This document shows positions 36,004 to 47,215 of a stretch of 64,000 nt of DNA, piece after piece. The notes beneath the pieces were generated by a model. It saw nothing but the letters and a program-made list of their open reading frames with translations, was not told the DNA's origin and did not search any database. The first letter of the stretch is position 1, and each line of letters opens with the position of its first letter. The stretch comes from Allacma fusca (taxonomy: Eukaryota; Arthropoda; Collembola; Symphypleona; Sminthuridae), in NCBI GenBank assembly GCA_947179485.1, contig OX359245.1:79719067-79783066 (forward strand). The letters are read 5' to 3'. Position numbers and translations under genes: made by a program.

Positions 36004-36960
36004 TTAATTCTGCATCGCCAAAACGAAGGGGTTCTCTACGCCGAATGGCTTCCTGAGTTTGCTGTTGTCGCTATCTCCCTTCTGCTTCCCAGAGTCTGCT
36101 ATATACTCTCCAATTGATCTGGTCCTTGCAGTATCAGTATTTCTTGAGATAAATAAGGCGTAGCGTTCCAAAGAGAACGAGCCAGATAGATGCGTCAAGA
36201 TATGTCGGCAAATGACAATAATGGAGTAGCCTTCAATCATTTTGATCCTTGTTGCCAACATTCCAACGAAGGTTGTTTTCCGGGTATTCTCGTTTATTAG
36301 AAAAGCCAATAATAGGGTGCAAATAGTAAGCCATATAATTATCAGAGCAAATGTACTGCTACCTTCTCCTGGCAGACAATCGGGAATGGTTGCCCACTTA
36401 ATATCCCTGAGAGAATTTCTCCATGAGTCGAAGTTGTCCTTTATACTGGAAGATACAGTAAAGTACATGTTTGCCATGATGTAATTCCACTCTGAATTAA
36501 ACACGAAGCTTCGATTGGTAAATTCTGGTCGATTCCAAGACGTCTTATCGTCGGAAAATGTTTAGATTCTCCATTCTGATCCACTGTGATGGGATGCTAT
36601 GGATTACTCGTGCTTTAATCAAAGGTGTGTTGTCACATGGGAAATTAGGTTCCGCGTATAGTTGGTTATGGACTCTCAAGGTACATAAGCAGTTTTTGTT
36701 TTGCATAGGCTTGCTGGGGAAGTAATTTTGGCAGTTGGGGAACTTTGAAGAAAATGGGATTATGTCCTTCGTATAGGATCGTTAAAGGTGTCTTCGCCCT
36801 TCGTAGTCCTGCATGTATAAGAATTCTAGGCTTTACATTGAGCTCGTCGCACCCGGTAACAGTCATCACGTTTACATTTGACAGAGTTTACATTCCAAGG
36901 ATAGGTCTAAATCATTCTTTCTTTTGTCCTAACTTTAGTTAGTAACCAAATTTTTAACAA
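36004..36960 (-). pseudogene. Env-like remnant with one membrane segment
   Basis: The minus-strand frame at 36004-36504 (166 residues) has a strongly hydrophobic segment of about 20 residues near its middle (rich in Ile, Leu, Thr; around 36340-36400) followed by basic residues. That is the layout of the end of a class-I membrane glycoprotein. Upstream, 36505-36960 is protein-like in other frames and broken by stops. Position after pol and this topology suggest an envelope-type gene as in errantivirus-like gypsy elements. No fusion peptide or cleavage motif was identified. Confidence 0.4.
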
Positions 36961-37129
36961 GACGTTTACCGTTTACTTAGTTTTTTCTAAACTAATTGTT
37001 CTTACATCAATACTCATAACATATTATTTACTTTTCCGTTTCGTAATTTAATTTCTTAATCGAAATCTTAATCTTAACATTTCTCATTTTCATTTAACCC
37101 TATAAGTACTTCTTATTTTCTTTGGCCAT

Positions 37130-39870
37130 AAAACCTGGTGGTTTTATGAGGACGACCAAAACGTGAGTCTGATTTTGCGTTCGGGTCGGCCGCTCCTCCC
37201 GCAAACTCATCTTCATCGTCGGTTAACAAATATTTGTCGTCACCCTCATTGTCGGTAATTAGGTTATCAATATCCTCATCACTCTTATCATTGATATCCT
37301 AATTATCCCATTTTAAATCATTTTCACCATTATTTACCAACTCCGGAGTATCATGTAAGCCTTCTGATTTTAATTCTTCATTAAAATCACTAGACTTTTC
37401 TTCCTGATTTAAATCAATTCCCTTATCTGTGTCGACTTCATCTTCCTCATCAGTTGCTTCGAGTGCACTCTTATCTCTTTCTGCGGGTTCTATTCTTTCC
37501 CAACAGCTATCAACATATGTGGCCGTATTTCCACTAACTTCCTCAAAGATATTTAATAATATTTGTGGGCCAATACTTTTTACAAATTCTCTCCAAATAT
37601 ACATCAGCTGTCAAGTGTCATATGGTTCGTCTTCATATAACATCAGCCTTGTTAAGTGCGTATAGATACCTAACGCACCTACCAATGGTCACCGTTTAGT
37701 ACCATATAAATGTATAACTGGAGGACCCAACCCTACGTTTCGCGCTACGTTGCTAAACGTATCAAATACCTTTCGAGGTTCCATACATCCGGTTATAAGG
37801 ACCGCCAAATCTTTCTGCTGGAATGGGTTAATTGTACTACTTATACAGAGATTTACCAAATTACCCCATTCTGCTTTAACAGTCTCTTTTACTTCAATCT
37901 TATAACCCGATATATCTTGACAACATTCCTTGAATAAGTTTTTATTGCTCTTCTTATTCAGAACGTCATTACCACATAATATGAGCACGTCTGCTTTCCA
38001 TATCCAATAACTAAGGCCGTCCTTGTTATTCATTTCCCGGATATCCTCAAATGTCACATGACTTTCAAAGACTAATCCACGGGCACCAAATTCCATTACT
38101 TTTTCCTTTAGACCTACAATCCCCGTTTCTCGGTAAATTGTAATGGCCTCTAATTCGCTACATATCTGAGTCATGCCAGTGGGCCTTGTCTGTTTCATGT
38201 CTGAACTATCCCCTAAAAAGGCGTTCATTCTAGAAACATGCACTACCCTTAGACCACTTTCTGTAGCCACATCATAACTCAAGTCGGACAGTCTTCTGGT
38301 GATTAGGTACGGCCCAAAATTTCTTTTAAGGAACTCTGCAGACCTACCGAGCTTTGTAACAGGGATATAGACAGTTATCCGGTCTCCTGTCTTATATTCT
38401 CTGTTAACCGGCTTCTTGTTGTACCTAACTCTATACACCTCTTGTCCCAACTCAAATTTGAATACCTTTTTCCGTATTTCATTCAACTTACAAATGGCGT
38501 TTTCCATTTAAGTCTTCCTGAAATGGAGCTTTTCCCCATTTATCCCCAATTTCAAATGTTGCTTCCAATCCATGCAACATACAATATGGTGACTGCCCCG
38601 TAGCAGCGGAGACTGTAGTATTTATCGCAAACACCACCTCACCAACCAAATCATCCCAATTTGAATGACTCTCATTTACGAATATCTTCAATAATCGTAC
38701 TATACATCCATTCATTCGTTCCACTAATTCATTTTGTAGAACTTTTTATACCTACTTGTATAAACCTGTTTGATGCCGTAATCGTTACAAAATTCTCTAC
38801 GTACATGTGAGAAAAATGCTGGAGCCCTATCAGTGAGTAACTGTTTAATTACCCCTACCTTCAATATGATATCATTCTTCAAGAAGTCAATTGTTCGTGC
38901 CGCAGTGGTGGATTCTGTCGCTACCCATTTGCTCGTGTAATCCACTGCAACTAACAAATTTTTATTACCCCTTTCTGTTTCCAAAAAGGGACCACAATAA
39001 TCTAGTCCTATCATAGCAAAGATTTTGGGAGGAATTTCAATAGGTTGTAAAAGCCCTGCTGGTCTATTTGTAGAGTATTTATGTAACTGGCATTCCTCGA
39101 AGGTCAATACATATCTTACTTCCTCGGCTTTCATTCCTTTCCAAAAGAATCTCCTATTAACCCTATGATAGGTTTTCATTCAGCCTGTATGTGCTGCTAG
39201 CGTATCTCTATAAGTAGCCTGTAACACTTCTTTAATTAATACTTTTGGAACCACGAGTCTTGGAATTTCACTCGAAATTTCATAGATGATATCATTGATT
39301 AATCTATACTTAGTACGAACTTTCTTACTATCTTGTTGAAATAATAGGCCTATTTTCTAACATTCCAGATCGTTCTTCTTGCAATGATACCATCTCTTGG
39401 TCCTCAATATCTATCGTTAGAGTATCTTCTAGCGTTTGTTCAATATTCTCTAACGTTTCAAAAACGGGGAATTCATAAGCACTTTCGTATTCATCTTTGG
39501 TACTAGTCAATGGCAACCTACTAAGTGCATCAGTGTCTTTATTTAAAACGTCGGGTTTAGTTGTCTGTTGATTTACTACTATATAACATTCTTTAGGTTC
39601 CAAATCTTCGGAAACTTCCTCCTGAATCGGTATTGTTTCTCCATTAACTCCCTTAACATAAACTGAACAAGCTATAGTTTAAATATCCCTATCATGAATA
39701 AGGTCGGAATTAATTAGAGTAACTGAGGAGCCTGTGTCTATAATTGCTATTTTATCTGCTTCTCCTATCTTAACTGGAACTGAAAGTAATTTATTATTTG
39801 TAGTTATGTAATAGTAATAGATGTTCACATAATCACTATTTATATGGGCGCGGTGGTCACGCGCTGACAT
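37130..39870 (-). pseudogene. pol: protease and integrase, reverse transcriptase deleted
   Basis: Read on the minus strand, a protease block with IDTGSS lies at 39679-39870. The next frame (39328-39603) carries a DALSRLP motif that normally stands at the end of RNase H, so reverse transcriptase and most of RNase H are gone. Integrase follows: a zinc-binding N-terminus cut by a stop near 39180, a core with GLDYCGPF and LTDRAPAFF, a frame break near 38724, and a third part (38488-38724) holding the ERMNG segment. The frame at 37689-38507 has the integrase C-terminal region (YKTGDRI, FGPYLI). It then extends by about 150 residues of unknown type (LILCGND near its start), continued by a Glu/Asp-rich tail (37130-37604) after a stop. 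Confidence 0.85.
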
Positions 39871-39884
39871 CAGTTTCCCGACGG

Positions 39885-40862
39885 TTATTCGTCATCATCA
39901 CCATAATGAACTTCGCCCGTGTTTTCCTGATTAGGACCCCACGAAATTTGTTTTTGACTTCCTTCTCGTTTCGCACGTGGCCCTTGTACCTGCCCCGTCA
40001 TTCGGAAGATTTTGATCCAGCAGTCCTTCTCATAATGCCCTCGTTTTCCACAGTAGGAACAGCGCCCGTAACTATCATCATTACCTCCGGATGTATGGTC
40101 GTTGGCGGATGATCTCTGAGCTGAAGGGAATTTTCCTGAAGGATACTGCGGTGACTCTAACTGCTCTACCCTTTCTGCTGTCTCCTTGCTCTCTTCATTT
40201 AATTTCTCTAAAGTCTTGAGAGACAAGTCTAGTTTATCTAGAAGTAACTGCATCTGTTTATCTATAGGGTCTTCCTTCTCAGCTACCATAGTCTCATAGG
40301 GATCGCAATGCTGGGTCAAATACTTTGTATCTGCTACCGTACGCGCAGCTTCTAAGAATTCCCTAGGAGTTTTAGGCTTTTGTGGCATAATACGATCAAT
40401 AAAATAAGGAGTCATTCCTTTAATTAACCGCATAACTCTTCTAGCTGGGGAGATCTTGTCTCCACTTTTATCCATTAAATTCATCATATCATAATAATAG
40501 GACTCCACAGTCTCTGTAACCTTATATTTCCTACCATCCAACTTAATGTCTGCTACCACATCTTTAGCCAATGGTACAAATGCATCAATAAATCTACCTA
40601 ATACCTCGTCCCAAGTAATAGGTACCTCATCTCCCTTATCGTCTACGACAGGGTTCTTTTGCCTTTCCGCTAAAAAGGTCAAATACCACTTAAAAGCTGT
40701 TCCTGTTAAGGAGTTCGGGAAATATAACAACTTCTGTTCATCTCCCCAGTACATACTGCTAGCTGCGATGTTAAAGTGATCTACGAAGTCTGACAAATCT
40801 GATCCATCCTCCCCAGAATACTTGGGTGGGACTATGATTAATTTTGCTGGTTTTCCTGCCAT
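39885..40862 (-). CDS. gag, 325 residues
   Basis: An intact frame with a retrotransposon capsid-type domain (residues about 10-190; YFPNSLTGTAFKWY, then a PARRVMRLIKGM segment). A Lys/Glu-rich coiled part follows (210-235), then one CCHC zinc knuckle (CSYCGKRGHYEKDC, about residues 268-281) and a hydrophilic tail. The length is typical for Ty3/gypsy. It would form the particle and bind RNA. It is the only unbroken gene of this copy, fitting recent mobilisation with help in trans. Confidence 0.9.
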   Translation of the reverse strand: MAGKPAKLIIVPPKYSGEDGSDLSDFVDHFNIAASSMYWGDEQKLLYFPNSLTGTAFKWYLTFLAERQKNPVVDDKGDEVPITWDEVLGRFIDAFVPLAKDVVADIKLDGRKYKVTETVESYYYDMMNLMDKSGDKISPARRVMRLIKGMTPYFIDRIMPQKPKTPREFLEAARTVADTKYLTQHCDPYETMVAEKEDPIDKQMQLLLDKLDLSLKTLEKLNEESKETAERVEQLESPQYPSGKFPSAQRSSANDHTSGGNDDSYGRCSYCGKRGHYEKDCWIKIFRMTGQVQGPRAKREGSQKQISWGPNQENTGEVHYGDDDE

Positions 40863-42591
40863 TAAAATCTCTAACTGTCTATCCCAAAAAAATTAAATTG
40901 CTGAAAGCTGCTTTAAAATTTCAATTTAGAAACGATCCTCAAATAGGTAGCTCTATTCTCAAATCTGCAGTATCCGAAAAACAAGATACCGCTAAATATT
41001 AGAAAACCCAACAGCAGAATCACAAATTTTCAAAATAATTTGCAAGTAATATAATAAATTCCCACTCACGTTGTCTTTATGATGAGAACTTAATATAAAC
41101 TGTCTCAACTATACGGATAATACTAGTTCTATACTGGAGATACTAAAGGAATTATACCAGTTTGGATTCTGCTTTTATTCCAATATACATTAACCCAAGA
41201 TCTCATGTACGTTTGAAAAAAAATATGTCCCTAGTTACTGGTGATATTACTGAAATAGTTTACCCGAGTACAATAATTAATCCCTAACTGTAAAAGCGTT
41301 TGTTCAACTTTCATACAACAACAACCCATTATTTATCTCTGAATAATCCTGGTTTTACTTGAGAGCTCAATAGTTAAATAATCAATGCAAAAGAGTTTAT
41401 TCACCTTTGATACCTAATTACAACTATTGTCTCCTGGATCTCTCAACTATAAATTCTATCCCTAGTGAAATCACCTACTTTTGTTTTAAATTCCTTAATT
41501 TTTATCGTTTATTCTACTCCTTTTATTCAAATATTATTTTCTAAACCATTACCTTCCTTTTACTGATGCTAGTGTTTGATGAAAACTTTACCTAACAACT
41601 CGATATTAAAATACCTCAGTAGTGATCAGTTACGTAGATCTCCAATACAAAGGTTAGTTCAATTTTCTGGTAAGTTAAGCCTAAAATTTTAGGGTGTTGG
41701 AACAAGGATATCACACCTTTGACAACTTGACTTATGCAAGCATATACTCAATAATGGAATATGTATTATTCCCGCGGCTAGTAGAAAAGGAGCCCCAGCG
41801 TTTTGTTTGGAGAACGCTTCTCCGCACTCAGCAAATGACTACCAAGTCTAAAATTCCACCGTCAGAAAATACCATGACCATAAAGGCTAGTCTGAGTGTG
41901 ATACTGTTAGGAAATTGGAAAGGTTTGTAGGTTTATATGTACCCTCTAAAATTTTACTCCTTTTTTTTAACTATAATTCATTTTCTAAATACCCGAAAAA
42001 ATGTTTTAAATTCTAAATCCCTATTCAAAAGTTAACCGGAAAATTTTCAAACCGTATGTTGTCTTGATCAGCAATCAGCAGTCCGTTCTATCGGCCAAAT
42101 GGTCAACGACCCCGGATGGGTACCGTTGTGAGGATCTCCAGTCACCGTTGTCAACGACCCTGGATAGGTACCGTTGTGTGGATCGTCAGACTATCACTTC
42201 CTAGCTTCTATTCTCGATTTATTTGAATTTTATTTATTCAGCAAAATAAATCTCCTTTATTTACTTGACTTTCTCAGTTTAATCTCAATTTATTTGTTTA
42301 TTCTTCCAAATAAATTCCTTTTATTTTCCTAAATAAATTTTCCCTATTCTCAAATAAATGTTCCTCCGACTCTTGGACTCTCCCTCCACTCTTTAAAGTG
42401 TACGTTCCCTACTCAACTCGGCGTTTACTCGCTTTGCAGTTTGACTTTGGTATGGTATTCTAGGATAAATTGTTAATTCTCTTTTTAAAATTCTGTTTTC
42501 TTCCTATTTCCAACTAACCAAGAGTATTTAAGATACTTTGTAATTAAATACTTCGACGTAACTAGAATATCTCAGAGTAGCAGAATACCCC
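40863..42591 (-). other. Long untranslated leader of the LTR element
   Basis: About 1.7 kb separates the primer-binding site from gag, without a minus-strand gene. It holds two near-identical plus-strand phrases, GTCAACGACCCCGGATGGGT and GTCAACGACCCTGGATAGGT (42100-42180). These could be packaging or structural elements. The plus-strand frame at 41694-41930 is on the wrong strand and is ignored. Confidence 0.5.
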
Positions 42592-42603
42592 GCACCTCCA
42601 CCA
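42592..42603 (-). promoter_or_regulatory. Primer-binding site, tRNA-Ala type
   Basis: Four bases after the 5' LTR the minus strand reads TGGTGGAGGTGC. This is complementary to a tRNA 3' end GCACCTCCACCA, as found in alanine tRNAs. The match beyond 12 bases was not tested. Confidence 0.6.
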
Positions 42604-42607
42604 AATT

Positions 42608-43952
42608 TGTTAGGGGTCTGAGTTGAGTGGAAATAACGTACTATGAATTCCCTCAAGTTTACTTTTGGTTCCTCAAATGTTGAAGAGATTTTATTTAACT
42701 TTAGACAAATACAAAAATGGGACTTAATAATATCTTTGTTTGATTTTCTAAACTATAAGTTAACACTAAGATTTAATTCTGATTAAAAATATTAATTCAA
42801 AGAAGACCTTCTCTAAATCTAACTACAAAGTTAATAAAGTTATAAAAGTTCAAGTGTAATTCCTATTACAAGTTATCAAAGGGTTGCCCAAAAGGTTTCC
42901 CAAAATTTCTATCAAAATTCTAAATGTTTTCTCAAAATTTCTCGAAATACAATCCACCAGCCTGAAGAGCTGTGGTAAAATCCTTCCTCTTCTGAGAGTA
43001 AAGGCTATCTTTCAGAAAAACTACTCGATTCTGAGAGCAAGAGTATTTTTGATAAAATGGGAGTAAAAAGGGAGAAAACCGAAACCCGAGTGCTATACGA
43101 AGAGGGAGAGAGAGAGAGTCCAAGAGGACAGCGTTTCGGATCGGCGTGTTCAGATCGACTGTGAATCTGTAAGATTTTCCTGGGGTATTTATACTCGGCC
43201 GCAACCGTACTCTCAAAATCCGAAGTCAATTGAATAGATTTTTATGACCGGACCATCTGGCCGAAACCAAGTTCCAACCCCGCCAGCCTGGCGCCGGTTC
43301 GAGATTGCTTTGCATTTAAACACATGGCAATACATACATAAGCAATATCAGTTTCAATTACTTTCTTAATCTTAGGTCTTATCGTAACTTACATTTATTG
43401 CGATCGTAAAGATCGAACCCATTGTCCGAGACAGATCCCAGTACTTAGGAAGGAGTTTTTATAACCCTCACCCTCGTAAAATCTTATGAGCTCCGGAACA
43501 AAATTACTTTGTCTCCCTTATTTACAAAACAACTTCCTCCTAACCCTAAGGTTATAAGACCGTAACTATGGTTACACTTATGTACTAACATGCTTTGAAA
43601 TCAAAAGTTGTTTTCCCTGGGAAAATGTCTTACACTCTAAAATACAATGGTCTCAAGCTTATTACGCACTAATAACTTGTATATATAAACGTCCTACGCA
43701 TGGAGAGATTTCCCTCCTCTTCTCATCCGCTCGGACTGAGAGGAGCCAAAGGGTAATCTCTACACACACAGAGAAGAACTTTTCCAACTCTGGACATTTT
43801 TATTAAAGCCAACGGTCAGCAAGTTTATTTGCGTACATGTACTCATTCCTACGTTCATTCTAACATCCTATTCTCATTACTACCATTACATAAAATCTTA
43901 CGTTATTATGTACGTATCAAATACTTATTTCTACGCTAAAAAGAGCGTATCA
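42608..43952 (-). repeat. 5' LTR
   Basis: It begins TGATACGCTC and ends CTAACA on the minus strand. A TATAAATA box lies inside (43186-43193), with TTCACAGTCG about 30 bases downstream as a possible start site. Confidence 0.95.
43186..43193 (-). promoter_or_regulatory. TATA box of the 5' LTR
   Basis: TATAAATA on the minus strand is set in a GC-rich context, with an initiator-like TCACAGTC at a normal distance. The same sequence stands in the 3' LTR. Confidence 0.5.
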
Positions 43953-44580
43953 TTTGTTTAATTTTTAAACGGAGGTTCTTTTCAGTTGATTACTTTTAAA
44001 AGTAATAGTAACTTTCGCATAATTTTGTATAATAATTCCATTCAGGAGTTTATCAAGTTGTGAAATCGTAGTTGAAATGGTCTGGAAAATACGTAAAATT
44101 CAAACAAATAAAAACAACAATTCATCTAGATATACATTTGACACGTATTTTCTTGAGTTATGTGACTATTTTTGATTTGATTTGGAATAGCAATATAACT
44201 ACAATTTAATTCTGATTGTTATTAAAAACATTCTGTTGCCTGATCTTCTCTAAAGTTGTAATTATTTAGAATAAATGAAAGGTTCACATTTGAAAATCCC
44301 GTAAACAAGCAAACTTCCTTTTGTATTCCTTCAGATGTTTAAATATTTTTCCAGACTGATTTGTTTGTACCAATTGTTTTATATTTTCACATAAGCTTAC
44401 CCGCGAATTCAATATTGTGTCGTAATTAAAATTATTAAAATTTTAAAATTTCAGTGACACCAGAAACTTGAAATAAAATTGGATTACATTGAACATGGTA
44501 GATTTTAATTTTCATGTATCTCTATCCTTTAAAATACCTTCACAATTAATTTCCTGAACATGCAAAACATGCAATACAAT

Positions 44581-44711
44581 TTACAAGGGAAACCTTCGGG
44601 GTGTAAACTCCAGATCGAATCCAGACTTTGGGTGCTGATAGGTTTCAAGGACAATGTCAAAACCCTCAATAAGTTTGAGCCAGTTCGACTTGGGTCCGGT
44701 GCTAGAGGACG
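44581..44711 (-). CDS. Possible terminal exon downstream of the NB-ARC gene
   Basis: After an acceptor (ATTTAG) a 43-residue frame runs to a TAA, with the protein-like segments NWLKLIEGFD and HPKSGFDLEF. It needs one base from a preceding exon, and exon 2 at 46870 ends in phase 0, so at least one more exon would be required. A second frame is also open. It may be the real 3' end of the NB-ARC gene or an alternative end. Confidence 0.4.
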
Positions 44712-46869
44712 CTAAATATGAATTTCCCAGCACGAACTATAAATTAAAGCGTAATCATTTTAAATTTTCCTTCTAAATTTCTTAGAAATTAAATTGTTAG
44801 GATTTCTTATCTAAAATTGAATTGCCAATCTGAGTCAATTAGGGAGCTTTGGTCATAACTCTTTAAATTAATAAACCCCTCTGGAATCGCTTTACAGGAA
44901 TTTCCAATATTGGTGTTTTATTTGCCCCTGCACTGTATTCAGTGTACCAAAAAAATATTTTCCAATATAAAGAGGCGGCAAGAATTCTGATAACCGCGTT
45001 ACAAAAACTTCGTTCCGTTGTTTAGAAGAATATTTGGTAACGTTATTAGTAGAATCATTTCATAGATTTTTCTACAAACAGCATATTGAAGTTTATTTCG
45101 AGACGCCATTTATTATTATTTATTTTATTATTTAGTATGAATAAATGGCTAAATCATGAACTTCACATCGTTATTACTCCAACCGACCTCAAGATAAATT
45201 TCCTTAACCTAGCTTAATGTTTTTATCAGGCACACCTGCAATGCTCAACAAAGAGAACTTTGTGGAATGCATTTGGGGAAAAATGCTCAAATCATGCCAT
45301 CCTCCTTCGTGCGATCTAACAAGTAACCATCACTACATGCAAAACGTAATCGTTATAAGGTATTGTGTGAGCTTATATATTTGGCAAAATGAGCCATCTC
45401 GCTCTGGTTTGCGAGGGAAATCGTACAAAAGTTTTAAATATTCACTCGTCCTTATAGGCTCCTCTTTGTATAACTTGAACTTTTCAATGCTAAGAAATTT
45501 TCGAAAGTGGTGGCTATATATCAGTATATGTTTATTACATGTGTTAAATTACATGGTATGCATTAGCATCAAGCACCCCAGCTAGCACTGGAAGAACATA
45601 ATGATTTCAGAATGATTTCAGTGGCACTGTAGGGTACTGTTCATAATTACAACAGCACTTTTTCATTATGAAATCAAAACAATGCCACTATGATCCTGAA
45701 ATGTTCACTTATTCGGCTCATTAAGCTGTCGTAATTATATCAAAAATAATTCTTGCGTGTAGGGAATTTAAGACCAGATTATGAGGCAACAGTACTTCCC
45801 TCTAACAGTAATCAAAGAATGTATTTCCTTGCTACCACAACTTCCTGTACGGCATATACCAATTTGATAATAATTAGACCGTACAAACTAAGTTAAAACT
45901 ATGAATATAAAATGAAATCAAAGTCACAATAAATATAACGATTGGAAATAAATACTTTTTTCTTGAATATTTCCAAGAAAACACTACGTCCATCTATACA
46001 CCAATTCCCTTCCTCAAAATATCGCAAGTGTAAAACACCCTCATTTTAAATTATAAAAACAAATTACACTCAAGACAGAGTATTGTAACTGTATAAATGC
46101 TAGGCTTGATTCGCATAGAGGAAAAATGAATTTTTGTTGATTGCACTGATGAAAAATGTAAACAAAAGTATTATGTTAAATGCTCTTATTTAGCGTGTAA
46201 GGTGTAAGTATGTATACATGATCTTCATTTGTATATGCTTAACTCACTTCACCTCACTAATGACCTAAGTCTACATTTTAGTCTAGAAAACCCGGGAACA
46301 CTGAATTCGTGAGGTATAATAATTTAAAATCCACTGTACCTCATTCACAATCTGGTCAAATATATTGACTTATAAAAATTTATTTCAGGTTTAAAAATTA
46401 TTACTTTTAAGTGAATCAGGAACGATGAAGGCACACCATTAATAAAACAACTAGGAATTGGCCTACTTGGAGGAAGGGATATTTCCATCCCATATGGACA
46501 ACAATATAGGAATTTTAATTTCATAATATAACCTTAATATTCTGGAAAATAAAAGCCACAACATTAAAAACATTGAAGGAATCAAAACGATGTGAAGAAA
46601 TTATTAAACCAAACGTGACTGCAGAAATTGAAAATGCATGTGTGAATGCTCAAAAAGGATTTTGGTACCTTGATTACTTGTTACATTACACAAATTGTGT
46701 CAGTCGTTCACAAGTAGCAGCCATATTGCTAACTTACACCAGTGTAACTTTAAAAAGTCATTTTAAAAGATATTTTGATAGAACGTTTAAGTATTTGTTT
46801 CAGCTTAGGTTTCGCCTAAGGGTTTGTGATGAAATGTAGACTTCATAAAATGAACCAAAGCGTACTTAC
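44712..46869 (-). other. Intron or intergenic DNA
   Basis: No exon is convincing. Plus-strand frames at 45217-45585 and 46573-46839 lack recognisable domains and partners. Near 45600-45700 the words ATAATGATTTCA and TTCATTATGAAATC form a loose inverted repeat. Confidence 0.35.
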
Positions 46870-47097
46870 CAATGAAGTCTTCCACAAGTAAGTCCGAAGT
46901 TCCTTTGGTGGACAATCAAATAGTTTTTTGAGGAATGCAGAATCTCCACTGACATTTCGAGTACTCTTCTGTCCATAGATTGTTATGAGGAGGTTACAAG
47001 GTTCGGTGATCAGTATCCCCAATTTCTCATTTGTAAATTCCATGCAACAGCTAATTATAAAAGAAATTAATCTTTCCCTCCTTAAAGGCAGCGGTAC
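46870..47097 (-). CDS. NB-ARC gene, exon 2
   Basis: The exon starts at AG|GTACC and ends at a GTAAGT donor. It is 228 bp, phase 0 at both ends, and continues the frame of exon 1 across a 118-bp intron. Its last third (TEPCN, DSAFLKKLFD, PPKELRTYL) resembles exons 1-2 and possibly 4 of module A. This ties module and NB-ARC gene together. Confidence 0.75.
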
Positions 47098-47215
47098 CTA
47101 ATTGCAAAAATAATTAACAGCTTTAAGTGATTGATTGATTGTGGATAAAGCTTCCTGTCAAAATGTTTAATACTCTTTTCAGTAAGTTTAGTACGTATTT
47201 GCGTGAGATACACAC

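Larger units (their letters stand above)
33967..43952 (-). mobile_element. Ty3/gypsy-type LTR retrotransposon, 9,986 bp, defective
   Basis: Two LTRs of 1,345 bp with TG...CA ends flank an interior coding on the minus strand. The 4-mer TTTG stands on both sides (33963-33966 and 43953-43956). A primer-binding site, a polypurine tract, gag, a broken pol and an env-like remnant are present in the usual order. I saw one base difference between the LTRs, so insertion is recent, yet the reverse transcriptase domain is missing. The copy was probably mobilised by proteins of an intact relative. It lies between the NB-ARC exons and module B, in the same orientation as both. Confidence 0.92.

Noticed and set aside
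41694..41930. 78-residue plus-strand frame in the LTR element leader
   Set aside because: It is antisense to the element and has no relation to retroelement proteins.
45217..45585. 122-residue plus-strand frame
   Set aside because: No domain, no splice partner, and a composition like chance frames nearby.
46573..46839. 88-residue plus-strand frame next to NB-ARC exon 2
   Set aside because: No recognised domain and antisense to the gene region. It could hide an exon but there is no support.
47123..47215. Unspliced C-terminal extension of the NB-ARC frame to 47123
   Set aside because: A CAG|GTGTGT donor at 47216 and an in-phase exon from 47097 give a better model.
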